Assembly (NCBI RefSeq): GCF_034008315.1
Contig: NZ_CP125377.1
Span: 372,001-436,000, forward strand
DNA: 64,000 nt
Direction: 5' to 3'
Source: Pseudomonas sp. P8_241
GTDB taxonomy: Bacteria > Pseudomonadota > Gammaproteobacteria > Pseudomonadales > Pseudomonadaceae
The notes below the pieces were generated by a model. That model worked only from the letters and a program-made list of their open reading frames with translations, did no database searches and was not told the DNA's origin. Position numbers and translations under genes: made by a program. How positions within the stretch are numbered: position 1 is the stretch's first letter; each line of letters begins with the position of its first letter. Positions 35,748 to 45,947 of the stretch are shown one piece after another.

Positions 35748-36108
35748 AAAACCACCTGAAAAATTGTGAAAGCAGGCTCGCAGGCGCACAGATAGGGCCT
35801 CGGCGAGTCTGGTTGAGCGGCCTGGCCTGCGCCGCTACCTGGATCAAAAGGTATCCCGTTGACCCGTGAAATCGAATAATTACTGCCGGCACCGTGAAAA
35901 TAAAAAGCGGCTACCTGGCGTAACGATCAGACGTTGCCTGACACAAAAGGCCGCGCATTATAACCAGCGTTAAGGCATTCGGGGCCATCGTGGTGTGCAG
36001 GTGCAAAGGCCGGTTTTCTGGCGCTCGAGGAAAAATCTGCTAACAATGCACACGGTGCGCACAACGGCAGCTACGCCATAATGCGCGCCGAGATCAAAGG
36101 AGCATCCA
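35748..36108. other. Divergent control region between tex and ompR
   Basis: 360 bp without a coding frame. Some AT-rich blocks lie near 35870-35960. I could not assign a promoter with confidence. Confidence 0.5.
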
Positions 36109-36849
36109 ATGAGCAGCACTGCAAACATTGCTGAAGGCGAAAAAATTCTTATTGTTGACGACGATCCGGGCCTCAGCAGCCTGCTGGAACGTTTTTTCGT
36201 CAGCAAGGGCTATCGCGCCCGCGCCGTACCGAACACCGAGCAAATGGACCGCCTGCTGGCACGCGAAGTGTTCAACCTGGTCGTCCTCGACCTGATGCTG
36301 CCCGGCGAAGACGGCCTGACCGCCTGCCGCCGTCTGCGCGGCGCAAACAATCAGATTCCGATCATCATGCTGACTGCCAAGGGCGATGAGCTGAGCCGCA
36401 TCAAGGGCCTCGAACTGGGCGCCGACGACTACCTGGCCAAGCCGTTCAACCCCGATGAATTGATGGCGCGCGTAAAAGCCGTCCTGCGTCGACAGTCGGC
36501 TCCGGTGCCAGGCGCGCCGGGCAGCGAAGACGAAAGCGTGACCTTTGGTGACTATGAACTGTCCCTGGCCACCCGCGAACTCAAGCGCGGTGAAGAAGTA
36601 CACATGCTTACCACTGGCGAGTTTGCGGTACTCAAGGCACTGGTGATGAACGCCCGTCAGCCACTGACCCGCGACAAGCTGATGAACCTGGCCCGTGGCC
36701 GCGAATGGGATGCCCTGGAGCGCTCCATCGACGTACAGATTTCCCGTCTGCGCCGGATGATCGAGCCCGATCCTTCCAAGCCTCGCTACATTCAGACTGT
36801 CTGGGGTGTGGGCTACGTGTTCGTTCCGGATGGCGCCGCCACCAAATGA
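36109..36849 (+). CDS. ompR: OmpR-family response regulator (AmgR type)
   Basis: Transcription regulator of 246 residues with a receiver domain (about 12-125) and a winged-helix DNA-binding domain (about 150-240). The phosphorylation site is Asp61 in VVLDLMLPGEDG, the acidic pocket is in VDDDPG near 17-19, and the conserved lysine is in YLAKPFNPDE near 110. GGAG precedes the ATG. With the kinase gene downstream it matches OmpR/EnvZ of enterobacteria and AmgRS of P. aeruginosa, which control the response to envelope stress and aminoglycosides. Confidence 0.93.
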   Translation: MSSTANIAEGEKILIVDDDPGLSSLLERFFVSKGYRARAVPNTEQMDRLLAREVFNLVVLDLMLPGEDGLTACRRLRGANNQIPIIMLTAKGDELSRIKGLELGADDYLAKPFNPDELMARVKAVLRRQSAPVPGAPGSEDESVTFGDYELSLATRELKRGEEVHMLTTGEFAVLKALVMNARQPLTRDKLMNLARGREWDALERSIDVQISRLRRMIEPDPSKPRYIQTVWGVGYVFVPDGAATK

Positions 36850-36861
36850 TTGGCAATTTGT

Positions 36862-36947
36862 TGTAGGAGCGAGTCGTGCGGGACGGGGCGTTGGCCTTGC
36901 CCGCAGACTCGCGATCCGCAATGTGCGAGCATCGCTCTCTCCTGCAA
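36862..36947. repeat. Degenerate REP pair between ompR and envZ
   Basis: Left arm TTGTAGGAGCGAGTCGTGCGG and a worn right arm GAGCATCGCTCTCTCCTGCAAG. It fills most of the 115-bp gap between regulator and kinase genes. Confidence 0.55.
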
Positions 36948-36964
36948 GTGCGTAACGGTTCCCC

Positions 36965-38278
36965 ATGAAGACCCCGGTTTGGTTTCCACAAAGTTTCTTC
37001 TCTCGCACCCTCTGGCTGGTGCTGATCGTCGTGCTTTTCTCCAAGGCTCTGACGCTGGTTTATCTGCTGATGAACGAAGACGTGCTGGTTGACCGTCAAT
37101 ACAGCCACGGCGTCGCTCTGGTGCTGCGCGCCTACTGGGCGGCCGATGAAGAGAGTCGCGCCAAGATTGCTGATAGCGCGCCCTTGATTCGGGTAGTGGG
37201 TGCCGGCGTCCCGGAAGGCGAGCAACATTGGCCGTATAGTGAGATCTACCAGCGGCAGATGCAGACCGAGTTGGGGCCGGACACCGAAGTGCGACTGCGC
37301 ATGCATTCTCCCCCGGCGCTGTGGGTTCGTGCTCCGAGCCTGGGTGAAGGCTGGTTGAAAGTGCCGTTGTACCCGCATCCGTTGCGCGGCCAGAAAATCT
37401 GGAACGTGCTTGGCTGGTTCCTTGCTATCGGTCTGCTCTCCACTGCTTCGGCCTGGATCTTCGTCAGTCAACTCAATCAACCCCTGAAACGCCTGGTGTA
37501 TGCCGCCCGGCAACTCGGCCAGGGTCGCAGCGTGCGCCTGCCGATCAGTGATACACCGAGTGAAATGACCGAGGTCTATCGCGCCTTCAACCAGATGGCC
37601 GAAGACGTCGAGCAAGCGGGTCGGGAGCGTGAACTGATGCTGGCCGGTGTGTCCCACGACTTGCGCACGCCGTTGACTCGTCTGCGTCTGTCTCTCGAAC
37701 TGATGGGTGATCGCACCGACCTGACGGATGACATGGTGCGTGACATCGAAGACATGGATGCGATTCTCGACCAGTTCCTGGCGTTCATTCGTGACGGGCG
37801 CGATGAGACGGTGGAAGAGGTCGATTTGAGCGATCTGGTCCGCGAAGTCGCCGCGCCGTACAACCAGAACGAAGAAAAAGTGCGTTTGCGCCTGGAGCCG
37901 ATCCAGCCGTTTCCGCTGCGTCGGGTGTCGATGAAGCGACTGCTTAACAACCTGATCGGCAATGCGCTGCATCATGCAGGCAGCGGTGTCGAAGTGGCGG
38001 CGTACGTTTCAGGTGATACCGCCGCACCTTACGTGGTGCTGAGCGTCATGGACCGAGGTGCCGGGATTGATCCGTCGGAGCTGGAGGCGATCTTCAACCC
38101 CTTCACCCGAGGCGACCGTGCCCGGGGTGGAAAAGGCACCGGGTTGGGTCTGGCGATCGTGAAGCGGATCGCTTCGATGCATGGTGGCAATGTTGAGTTG
38201 CGCAATCGTTCGGGCGGCGGGCTGGAAGCGAGGGTGCGGTTGCCGTTGGGTTTGATGTTGCCGCGGGATGCGGTTTAA
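36965..38278 (+). CDS. envZ: EnvZ-family sensor histidine kinase (AmgS type)
   Basis: Membrane sensor kinase of 437 residues. Transmembrane helices are at about 15-36 and 146-168, enclosing a periplasmic domain of about 110 residues. HAMP follows (170-222). The phospho-acceptor is His231 in GVSHDLRTPLTRLRL. The ATPase domain has N-box LLNNLIGNALHHA near 330, DRGAGIDP near 365 and KGTGLGLAIVKRI near 395. The ribosome site is weak and a worn REP lies upstream, so kinase levels may be well below those of the regulator. Confidence 0.92.
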   Translation: MKTPVWFPQSFFSRTLWLVLIVVLFSKALTLVYLLMNEDVLVDRQYSHGVALVLRAYWAADEESRAKIADSAPLIRVVGAGVPEGEQHWPYSEIYQRQMQTELGPDTEVRLRMHSPPALWVRAPSLGEGWLKVPLYPHPLRGQKIWNVLGWFLAIGLLSTASAWIFVSQLNQPLKRLVYAARQLGQGRSVRLPISDTPSEMTEVYRAFNQMAEDVEQAGRERELMLAGVSHDLRTPLTRLRLSLELMGDRTDLTDDMVRDIEDMDAILDQFLAFIRDGRDETVEEVDLSDLVREVAAPYNQNEEKVRLRLEPIQPFPLRRVSMKRLLNNLIGNALHHAGSGVEVAAYVSGDTAAPYVVLSVMDRGAGIDPSELEAIFNPFTRGDRARGGKGTGLGLAIVKRIASMHGGNVELRNRSGGGLEARVRLPLGLMLPRDAV

Positions 38279-38284
38279 CGACTG

Positions 38285-38360
38285 AAAAGATCGCAGCCTG
38301 CGGCAGCTCCTACAGGGGTACACGTTGCTCTGTAGGAGCTGCCGCAGGCTGCGATCTTTT
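38285..38360. repeat. REP pair, 'GATCGCAGCC' class
   Basis: AAAAGATCGCAGCCTGCGGC and inverted GCCGCAGGCTGCGATCTTTT between the convergent envZ and rimK genes. The stem could end both transcripts. Confidence 0.85.
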
Positions 38361-38363
38361 GCT

Positions 38364-39269
38364 TTATCCCTTACCCTTGGTCCGGGTCATGTTCGGCCCG
38401 CCATTCTTTTCCAGATGCTCGATGATAATGCCGGCCACGTTCTTCCCGGTGGTAGTTTCGATCCCCTCCAGTCCCGGTGACGAGTTCACCTCCATCACCA
38501 GTGGCCCGTGGTTGGACCGAAGAATATCCACACCGGCTACCGACAAACCCATGACCTTTGCGGCGCGCAATGCGGTCATGCGTTCTTCCGGCGTGATCTT
38601 GATCAGGCTCGCACTGCCACCACGATGCAGGTTGGAGCGGAACTCGCCCGGCTTGGCCTGGCGCTTCATTGCCGCAATGACCTTGTCGCCGACCACAAAG
38701 CAGCGAATATCGGCACCACCCGCTTCCTTGATGTATTCCTGAACCATGATGTTCTGCTTGAGGCCCATGAACGCCTCGATCACTGATTCCGCCGCCGTAG
38801 CGGTTTCGCACAGCACCACGCCGATGCCCTGGGTGCCTTCCAGCACCTTGATCACCAATGGCGCACCGTTGACCATTTCAATCAGGTCAGGAATGTCGTC
38901 GGGAGAGTGGGCGAACCCGGTGACCGGCAATCCGATGCCCCGACGCGACAACAATTGCAGCGAGCGCAGTTTGTCCCGAGAACGGGCGATGGCGACTGAT
39001 TCGTTGAGCGGAAACACCCCCATCATCTCAAACTGGCGCAACACCGCGCAGCCATAGAACGTGACCGATGCGCCAATACGCGGGATGACCGCGTCAAAAC
39101 CTTCAAGCGGTTTGCCACGGTAGTGGATCTGCGGCTTGTGGCTGGCGATGTTCATATAGGCGCGCAGGGTATCGACCACCACCATCTCATGGCCGCGTTC
39201 GGTACCGGCTTCAACCAGGCGGCGGGTGGAATACAGACGCGGGTTCCGCGACAGCACAGCGATCTTCAT
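38364..39269 (-). CDS. rimK: RimK, ribosomal protein S6 glutamate ligase
   Basis: ATP-grasp ligase of 301 residues that adds glutamates to the C-terminus of ribosomal protein S6. The N-terminal [17 protein letters not shown] is typical. Later motifs are [17 protein letters not shown] near 130 (ATP grasp), [15 protein letters not shown] and [14 protein letters not shown] near 258 (Mg-binding Glu/Asn). It overlaps the upstream rimB by 4 bp. In P. fluorescens RimK and RimB are known to tune the proteome and virulence-related functions. Confidence 0.92.
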   Translation of the reverse strand: MKIAVLSRNPRLYSTRRLVEAGTERGHEMVVVDTLRAYMNIASHKPQIHYRGKPLEGFDAVIPRIGASVTFYGCAVLRQFEMMGVFPLNESVAIARSRDKLRSLQLLSRRGIGLPVTGFAHSPDDIPDLIEMVNGAPLVIKVLEGTQGIGVVLCETATAAESVIEAFMGLKQNIMVQEYIKEAGGADIRCFVVGDKVIAAMKRQAKPGEFRSNLHRGGSASLIKITPEERMTALRAAKVMGLSVAGVDILRSNHGPLVMEVNSSPGLEGIETTTGKNVAGIIIEHLEKNGGPNMTRTKGKG

Positions 39270-39745
39270 GCAACACCTGTGGAGGAGGTAGATACCGGGA
39301 ACACCGGCTTGTCTTGTACATACTTAATGCCCGGATTGACTACCAACTGGCCGTCGATCAAGGCTTTGGAACCCAGTAACAGGCGATAACGCATGGACTT
39401 GCGGCAAGCCAGTGTGAACTGGACTCTCCAGACCCGGTCACCCATGGCCAGAGTAGTGCTGATCACGTATCGCACCTGCGCATGACCGTTCGAGCTTTTA
39501 ATGGTTTTCATCGTCACCAGCGGCGCTTCGCAGCGGCGGTGACGCAGTTGCACTACTGTGCCCAGATGCGCCGTAAAGCGCACCCATTGCTCACCGTCTC
39601 GCTCGAACGTCTCGATATCGGTGGCGTGCAGGCTGGAGGTGCTGGCGCCGGTGTCGATTTTTGCCCGAAGGCCGGCGACTCCCAAATCAGGGAGCGCCAC
39701 CCACTCGCGCAGACCGACAACGGTCAAATGGTCAAATGTCTTCAA
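39266..39745 (-). CDS. rimB: RimB-type retropepsin-like protease (DUF785/'ATP-dependent zinc protease')
   Basis: A 159-residue protein of the family usually named ATP-dependent zinc protease, which carries a retropepsin-like Asp-Thr-Gly-Ala motif at residues 31-34 ([13 protein letters not shown]). Other landmarks are VRFTAHLG and the C-terminal [18 protein letters not shown]. It lies upstream of and overlaps rimK, as in the rimABK locus of P. fluorescens. No small EAL-domain rimA gene is next to it here; the next gene upstream is the divergent hslR. Confidence 0.85.
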   Translation of the reverse strand: MKTFDHLTVVGLREWVALPDLGVAGLRAKIDTGASTSSLHATDIETFERDGEQWVRFTAHLGTVVQLRHRRCEAPLVTMKTIKSSNGHAQVRYVISTTLAMGDRVWRVQFTLACRKSMRYRLLLGSKALIDGQLVVNPGIKYVQDKPVFPVSTSSTGVA

Positions 39746-39962
39746 TATTGCTCAACCGGTAGAAACCACGGTGGCCGCAGACGGCCGAATTCGCGGTATT
39801 CACGCAGAATAATGGGTAAAAGGCGATAGATATCTACGGCCCGTTTTTCCAGTCTCGCGGGGGAGGTGATGAAATGTCAGCATTGTAGTTCGCGACGACG
39901 AAATTCTTGGCACGAGAGAAACGGTAGTACAGTTCACCAATATTTCAGTGTGAGGAAATTCC

Positions 39963-40370
39963 ATGGCACAAAAAAACGAAGAGGACGACAAAGTCCGTCT
40001 CGATAAATGGCTGTGGGCTGCGCGCTTCTACAAAACCCGAGCCTTGGCCAAGGCCGCGATTGAAAGCGGCAAGGTGCATTGCCGGGGCGAGCGCTGCAAG
40101 CCGGGCAAAGAGCCGCGTATCGGCGATGAGTTTGTGATTCGCACTGGTTTCGAGGAGCGCACAGTGGTGGTTCAGGCGCTGTCGATCGTGCGACGTGGCG
40201 CGCCAGAGGCGCAGACCTTGTACGCGGAGACTGAAGCCAGCATCGCCAAGCGCGAAAATGCGGCGGCTCAACGCAAGGCCGGCGCTTTGGGCGTGAGCAC
40301 CGATGGCAAGCCGAGCAAGAAGCAGCGGCGGGATTTGTTCAAGTTCCGCGGTAATAGCAACGACGACTAA
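39963..40370 (+). CDS. hslR: Heat-shock protein 15 (Hsp15)
   Basis: RNA-binding S4-domain protein of 135 residues that recycles stalled 50S subunits carrying nascent chains. The S4 motif VRLDKWLWAARFYKTRALAKAAI lies at 12-34, followed by GKVHCRGERCKPGKEPRIGD. The tail is basic and alanine-rich. GAGGAAATTCC precedes the ATG. It is followed by hslO 307 bp later, the usual neighbour. Confidence 0.92.
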   Translation: MAQKNEEDDKVRLDKWLWAARFYKTRALAKAAIESGKVHCRGERCKPGKEPRIGDEFVIRTGFEERTVVVQALSIVRRGAPEAQTLYAETEASIAKRENAAAQRKAGALGVSTDGKPSKKQRRDLFKFRGNSNDD

Positions 40371-40677
40371 ATGTCGCCGCACTTGCAATTGGTCGGTTGC
40401 GCATCCATATCCGGTAGGTCGCCAGCGGCGCGTTGTACTAAGCCGTCGCCGCTCGTCGAAAAAATCACACAGCCTCTGACCTGTAGGCCATAACCACATT
40501 GCCAGCAGTGTCAGCGCAGGACGTTGCCCAGATCCGGCGCGCGATCCGCCTTGCTTGGATCCGCCCCGGATTGTTCATAAAATGCCTTTCATGGCTGAAC
40601 ATCGCGCACCCAAGCGGTAGCGCAGGCAAATTTCCTTTTTCCCGTAACCTTTTTCATCAATTCAGATACCCAGACCT
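40371..40677. other. Spacer between hslR and hslO
   Basis: 307 bp without a convincing gene. A short 60-codon frame overlaps hslO's start region but has no ribosome site. GC-rich palindromic stretches at 40420-40455 may fold. Confidence 0.5.
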
Positions 40678-41580
40678 ATGACCGACCAAGCGGATAACGA
40701 CTTCACCCAGCGCTTCATCTTCGATGACAGCGACACCCGTGGCGAGCTGGTCTCGTTGGAGCTCAGCTACGCCGAAGTCCTGGCCAAACACGCCTACCCG
40801 CAGCCGGTTGCGCAATTGCTCGGCGAGCTGATGGCGGCCGCTTCATTGCTGGTCGGCGCGATGAAATTCGATGGCTTGCTGATTTTGCAGGCCCGCTCCG
40901 AGGGACCGATTCCACTGCTGATGATCGAGTGCTCCAGCGAGCGCGACATCCGTGGCCTGGCCCGTTATGAAGCGGATCGCATCGCACCGGATGCGACCCT
41001 GGCCGACTTGATGCCCGACGGCGTTCTGGCGCTGACCATCGACCCGAAACAGGGCCAGCGCTACCAGGGCATCGTCGACCTTGACGGCGCCACACTGTCC
41101 GAATGCTTCACCAACTATTTCGTCATGTCGCAACAAGTCGGCACGCGTTTCTGGCTCTATGCCGATGGCCGTCGTGCCCGTGGCTTGTTGCTGCAACAAC
41201 TGCCGGCCGACCGCTTGAAAGACGAAGAAGAGCGCGCTGCCAGCTGGCAGCACATCACCACACTTGCCGGTACGCTGAACGCCGATGAGCTACTGAGCCT
41301 GGATAACGAAACTGTGCTTCATCGTCTCTACCATGACGAGCAGGTGCGTATGTTTGACGTGCAGAAATTACGTTTCCGCTGCAGCTGCTCGCGCGAACGT
41401 TCGGCCAATGCACTGGTCAGTTTGGGTATGGAAGACGCGCAGCAACTGGTGGTCGAACACGGTGGCAACATCGAGATCGATTGCCAGTTTTGCAACCAGC
41501 GCTACTTGTTTGATGCCGCCGATGTCACTCAATTGTTCGCCGGCGCGGGCATCGAGACGCCGTCAGATACCCGTCACTAA
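40678..41580 (+). CDS. hslO: Redox-regulated chaperone Hsp33
   Basis: Holdase activated by oxidative unfolding, 300 residues, cytosolic. The N-terminal domain begins with [20 protein letters not shown]. The zinc-binding redox switch at the C-terminus has CSC near residue 237 and CQFC near 268, all four cysteines present. The ATG at 40678 has only a poor ribosome site. Confidence 0.93.
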   Translation: MTDQADNDFTQRFIFDDSDTRGELVSLELSYAEVLAKHAYPQPVAQLLGELMAAASLLVGAMKFDGLLILQARSEGPIPLLMIECSSERDIRGLARYEADRIAPDATLADLMPDGVLALTIDPKQGQRYQGIVDLDGATLSECFTNYFVMSQQVGTRFWLYADGRRARGLLLQQLPADRLKDEEERAASWQHITTLAGTLNADELLSLDNETVLHRLYHDEQVRMFDVQKLRFRCSCSRERSANALVSLGMEDAQQLVVEHGGNIEIDCQFCNQRYLFDAADVTQLFAGAGIETPSDTRH

Positions 41581-41631
41581 AACGTTTCAGCGCAGGTAAA
41601 TTCACTGGCAAGTGCCGGATTAGCGCCGTAA

Positions 41632-43302
<1,671 letters not shown>

Positions 43303-43315
43303 GTGTTGGTTTGAG

Positions 43316-43343
43316 TGTCTAGTCCTGAAATAGGTTTACACCT
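43316..43343 (+). repeat. Left terminal inverted repeat of the IS
   Basis: Starts TGTCTAGTCCTGAAATAGG and continues into TTTACACCT. It pairs with 44601-44628. It begins 13 bp after the pckA stop. Confidence 0.85.
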
Positions 43344-43352
43344 GTTTCAGTC

Positions 43353-44150
43353 TCAAAACGCCCGATGCACCGCATCGGGCGTTTTGTATTTCAAGGCCAG
43401 ATGTGGCCGCTCCGCGTTGTAGATCAGCACCGATTCATCAACCATTCTCACCGCGTCGGCCAGGTTCTTGGGGCGATGCAGCAAAAACTCCGTCTTCAAA
43501 ATCCCGTTTATTCGCTCCGCCATCGCGTTCTGATAGCAGTCATAGCCATCGGTCATCGAACAAATGACCCCGTGCTTGGTGTGAAAACGCTGATAAAGGT
43601 CGGAGCAATACTGCGCCCCACGGTCTGAGTGATGAACCAGCGGCTGCTTGGTTTTCCTTCCTCCTACAGCCTTCTTCAGCGCTTTGAGCACCGACTCTGT
43701 ATGCAAGCTCTCATGCACATGATGTCCCACTATTTTACGCGAGTAGGCGTCGGTGATCAGGCTCAGATAAGCAACGCTCTCCTGGGTAGGCAGATAGGTT
43801 ATATCCGCAACCCAAACTTGCTCAGGAGCACAGGCAATGATTTGCTGCGGGCCTGCCTTGAGTAGGTTTGGATGGCGGCGAAATCGATGATGGCTGTGGG
43901 TGGTCTTGTGGTATGCCCGCTTGCGAGGGACCAATTCTCGCGCTTCTCGCAGGATGCTGAACAGGCGATCGCGCCCCACCCGCAGACTCGTTTCTGCTTC
44001 GGCCTGCAGCATATAATGCAGCTTGCGTGTTCCCAGCCTTGGCTGGCGCCGCCGCTTTTCCAAGACGAAATCCACGACCTTTTGATCGTCGCTAGCCTTC
44101 GCATCAAACGCTCGGTTGCGCTTGTAGTAAGCCTGACGTGAAATGCCCAT
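43353..44150 (-). CDS. IS3-family transposase OrfB (DDE catalytic part)
   Basis: 265 residues from its own ATG, but naturally made as an OrfAB fusion. An HTH_21-type region (SLRVGRDRLFSIL) is near residue 55. The RNase-H-fold DDE core follows, with Asp in VWVADITYLPT near 115, Asp in HHSDRGAQY near 176 and Glu in MAERINGILKTEFL near 212. The spacing of about 35 residues between the last two fits IS3. The frame is open upstream of the ATG to the slippery site, giving a continuous fusion. Confidence 0.92.
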   Translation of the reverse strand: MGISRQAYYKRNRAFDAKASDDQKVVDFVLEKRRRQPRLGTRKLHYMLQAEAETSLRVGRDRLFSILREARELVPRKRAYHKTTHSHHRFRRHPNLLKAGPQQIIACAPEQVWVADITYLPTQESVAYLSLITDAYSRKIVGHHVHESLHTESVLKALKKAVGGRKTKQPLVHHSDRGAQYCSDLYQRFHTKHGVICSMTDGYDCYQNAMAERINGILKTEFLLHRPKNLADAVRMVDESVLIYNAERPHLALKYKTPDAVHRAF

Positions 44151-44173
44151 GAACAGGCAAGCCCTGCTGATAC

Positions 44174-44575
44174 TCAGGTCTTTGACTTGCCCTTGCGCGA
44201 GGACTTGCCGGGTCGCTTTTTTACGATGGATACACCGTAGTCGTTCTTCAAGACGTTTACGACAGCCTCGAAAAACTGAGCCTTTTGATTGCTCAGTTCA
44301 AGCTGTTCTTCAAGCTCTTTGATCCGCTGCTCGGGTGACAGCGGTACCGTGGACTCGGCCATGGAACTCTTCCTCAGCACTCGAATAGACGCGCCTTGGC
44401 TCCAATCCTGCCGACCATGCTTGCGTAACCACACCAACACCGTTGACCGACCCTGGATGCCATAGCGCCGTTGAGCCTCTTTATAACTCAACTCGCCCTT
44501 TTCGACCTGATCGACCACCGACAATTTAAAAGCCAGCGTGTAATCGCGCTGACTGCGCCTTTTCCCCGAATCCAT
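44174..44575 (-). CDS. IS3-family transposase OrfA (DNA-binding part)
   Basis: 133 residues with an N-terminal HTH_Tnp_1 helix-turn-helix (YTLAFKLSVVDQVEKG, SYKEAQRRYGI) and a C-terminal coiled coil (PEQRIKELEEQLELSNQKAQFFE) of leucine-zipper type used for multimerisation. Translation alone gives OrfA. Slippage at 44216-44222 gives OrfAB. An AGGAGG-like site precedes the ATG. Confidence 0.9.
   Translation of the reverse strand: MDSGKRRSQRDYTLAFKLSVVDQVEKGELSYKEAQRRYGIQGRSTVLVWLRKHGRQDWSQGASIRVLRKSSMAESTVPLSPEQRIKELEEQLELSNQKAQFFEAVVNVLKNDYGVSIVKKRPGKSSRKGKSKT
44216..44222 (-). other. Programmed -1 frameshift site (A AAA AAG)
   Basis: On the minus strand the OrfA codons GTA AAA AAG contain the slippery heptamer A AAA AAG. 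After slipping back one base the frame reads KKATRQVLAQ and runs without a stop into OrfB. This is the usual way IS3 elements make active transposase. Confidence 0.8.
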
Positions 44576-44600
44576 TGCTCCCTCCTGAAAATAGGTCAGA

Positions 44601-44628
44601 AGGTGTAAACCTTATTCAGGACGGGACA
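44601..44628 (-). repeat. Right terminal inverted repeat of the IS
   Basis: On the minus strand it starts TGTCCCGTCCTGAATAAGG and continues into TTTACACCT, matching the left end at 24 of 28 positions. GAG follows as the target duplication. Confidence 0.85.
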
Positions 44629-44637
44629 GAGCTAACG

Positions 44638-44666
44638 AAAAAGCCGCCCCTCGGGGCGGCTTTTTT
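44638..44666. terminator. Strong terminator, originally of pckA
   Basis: A GCCGCCCC/GGGGCGGC stem with a 2-nt loop, A-run before and six T after, so it works on both strands. It lies directly right of the IS target duplication. Without the IS it would be about 25 bp after the pckA stop. Confidence 0.9.
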
Positions 44667-44713
44667 GTGCGCAAAATTCAGTTTTCGCGGGCAAGTGTGA
44701 CTGCATCGCAGTG

Positions 44714-45067
44714 TTACAGGCCTGCCAGCACATCCGTTTCCCAGCATTGGGCCTTGATGGCCTGGTAGAGCATGCCGAGGGTCAATGGCACCTTCTCACC
44801 GCGCCCCTTGGCTTGACGCTTTAGATTCACGTCAAAGCCCTCAGGCTGGAAATAGCGATAACTGTCGAAATCCACGAAGTCGATGGCGAAGTGGTCCTCC
44901 AGGGTTTCGATCAAATGTTGTGCATCGGCGCCGTTGCAACCGAGGTCAAAGTTGATTGAGGTGCTGAGGCTGATGGCTTTGCGTTCGGGGAAGCCGAGTT
45001 CTTCGTGCAGTAGCTGGATGAGCTGATGGAGAGCGGGGTCGTCAGGGAGATTGGGGTCGAGGTTCAT
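44714..45067 (-). CDS. DUF1493-like acyl-carrier-fold protein
   Basis: A 117-residue acidic protein with the feel of DUF1493, which shares the acyl carrier protein fold: LIQLLHEELGFPERKAISLSTSINFDLGCNGADAQHLIETLEDHFAIDF. In carrier proteins a Ser sits in a DSL motif here. This protein has GCNGAD, so it probably carries no phosphopantetheine. The start at 45067 (MNLDPNL) is chosen over a longer frame because AGGAC lies about 8 nt before it. The function is unknown. It is convergent to pckA and separated from it by the IS and terminator. Confidence 0.65.
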   Translation of the reverse strand: MNLDPNLPDDPALHQLIQLLHEELGFPERKAISLSTSINFDLGCNGADAQHLIETLEDHFAIDFVDFDSYRYFQPEGFDVNLKRQAKGRGEKVPLTLGMLYQAIKAQCWETDVLAGL

Positions 45068-45226
45068 GCGGGATGTCCTGTGGGCTTGGGCGGATTTTAT
45101 TGGTCGTCGCACTAGAGGGGAAGGAGCGGAACCGGCGTTCATCCCGCGAAACTTCGTTCATATGTTTTTCCAGTTGAGCATGCGTTGCTGATTGGCTTAT
45201 CCACAGTGCACCGCGTTTCTTCTTCG

Positions 45227-45247
45227 CGATCAGGCTCGCTCCTACAA
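45227..45247. repeat. Single REP half-site
   Basis: GCGATCAGGCTCGCTCCTACA is one arm of the 'GTAGGAGCGAGC' class with no partner nearby. Confidence 0.5.
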
Positions 45248-45266
45248 GGAGGGGGATGGTGTTTCT

Positions 45267-45557
45267 TCAGACGGTGAGTTTTGGCAGGCGTTGCCGGGCG
45301 ATGTCGAGCAGGTCGTTGCCGTCCTGGGTCAGCAGGTAGAGCGCGCTGACGATCTTGGGGATGTCGCTGGCGTCGGCCTGTTTGAAGCACAGACAGTAAA
45401 GCGTTTCGAGCAGATCGCTGGCGGCGCGGATGCGTTGGCGGGCAGCGTCGAGGATCTCGTAGGGATCGGCCTCGGTGTCGATGACCAGCACCGGGGTTTC
45501 GCTGTAGCGGGATTTGAGTGGTCGGAATCGATCAGTCAGTGGATCGGGGTTGTTCAT
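45267..45557 (-). CDS. Small uncharacterised helical protein (DUF6124/DUF3077-like)
   Basis: A 96-residue protein starting MNNPDPLTDRFRPL. It has an N-terminal extended part, a VLVIDTEADPYEILDAARQRIRAASDLL helix and a long second helix DIPKIVSALYLLTQDGNDLLDIARQRL. This layout resembles the small Pseudomonas-specific families DUF6124/DUF3077; the family match is from memory of pattern and not certain. The start at 45557 is chosen because earlier residues of the open frame look non-coding. It may share a transcript with the DUF1493-like gene 200 bp downstream. Confidence 0.6.
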   Translation of the reverse strand: MNNPDPLTDRFRPLKSRYSETPVLVIDTEADPYEILDAARQRIRAASDLLETLYCLCFKQADASDIPKIVSALYLLTQDGNDLLDIARQRLPKLTV

Positions 45558-45947
45558 CGAGGTGGGTCCTGTGCGTAATCGGCAAGTGTGCCCGGCAGGC
45601 CGAGACACTGTTTCAGCCGCGCCGGAAACTATAGGAGGGCGTGGTGTTGAGGGACAAGACGGCGGAGATCGACAGGCTTTGTAGGGGGTTTATCGGGTTT
45701 TGAGGAAAGAGACTACGGGGTGGTTGAAGGTGCCTAAGACGTTGTAGGCAATTTCGGGTGTTGTGTTGACTGTGCTGGTCCCATCGCTAGCCTGCTAGCG
45801 ATAGCTATCTGACGGTCACTACATCCCTCAAGTCTTCCAAGCCATCCGCTGTATCATCGCGTATCGTTTTGCCCCCGACCTTTTCTCGACTCGCTGCGAT
45901 CGCCGGCTAGGCTTTGCTCATCGCAGCGGTCAACGGAGTGACAGCTT
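45558..45947. other. Gene-free stretch before the RecQ-family gene
   Basis: 390 bp. It holds a perfect 9-bp inverted repeat ATCGCTAGC/GCTAGCGAT with a 2-nt spacer at 45783-45802, which looks like a worn REP core. I see no gene. Confidence 0.55.

Larger units (their letters stand above)
43316..44628. mobile_element. Complete IS3-family insertion sequence (1313 bp)
   Basis: The ends carry imperfect inverted repeats: TGTCTAGTCCTGAAATAGG at the left and, on the opposite strand, TGTCCCGTCCTGAATAAGG at the right. Both continue into TTTACACCT, with four mismatches in 28. A 3-bp target duplication GAG flanks it (43313-43315 and 44629-44631). It encodes OrfA and OrfB on the minus strand joined by a -1 frameshift site. 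Size, gene layout and 3-bp duplication fit the IS3 family, probably the IS150 group. Both frames are intact, so it may be active. Confidence 0.93.

Noticed and set aside
36094..37975. Two long minus-strand frames over ompR-envZ
   Set aside because: Receiver, winged-helix, HAMP and kinase motifs on the plus strand decide the case.
38285..38360. Regular short palindromes resembling a CRISPR repeat
   Set aside because: The repeats occur as isolated inverted pairs across the window, without direct repeats or unique spacers of constant length, so they are REP/BIME elements.
44714..45557. Toxin-antitoxin pair suspected in the two small genes after pckA
   Set aside because: The genes are 200 bp apart, neither resembles a known toxin or antitoxin, and one looks like the DUF1493 carrier fold.
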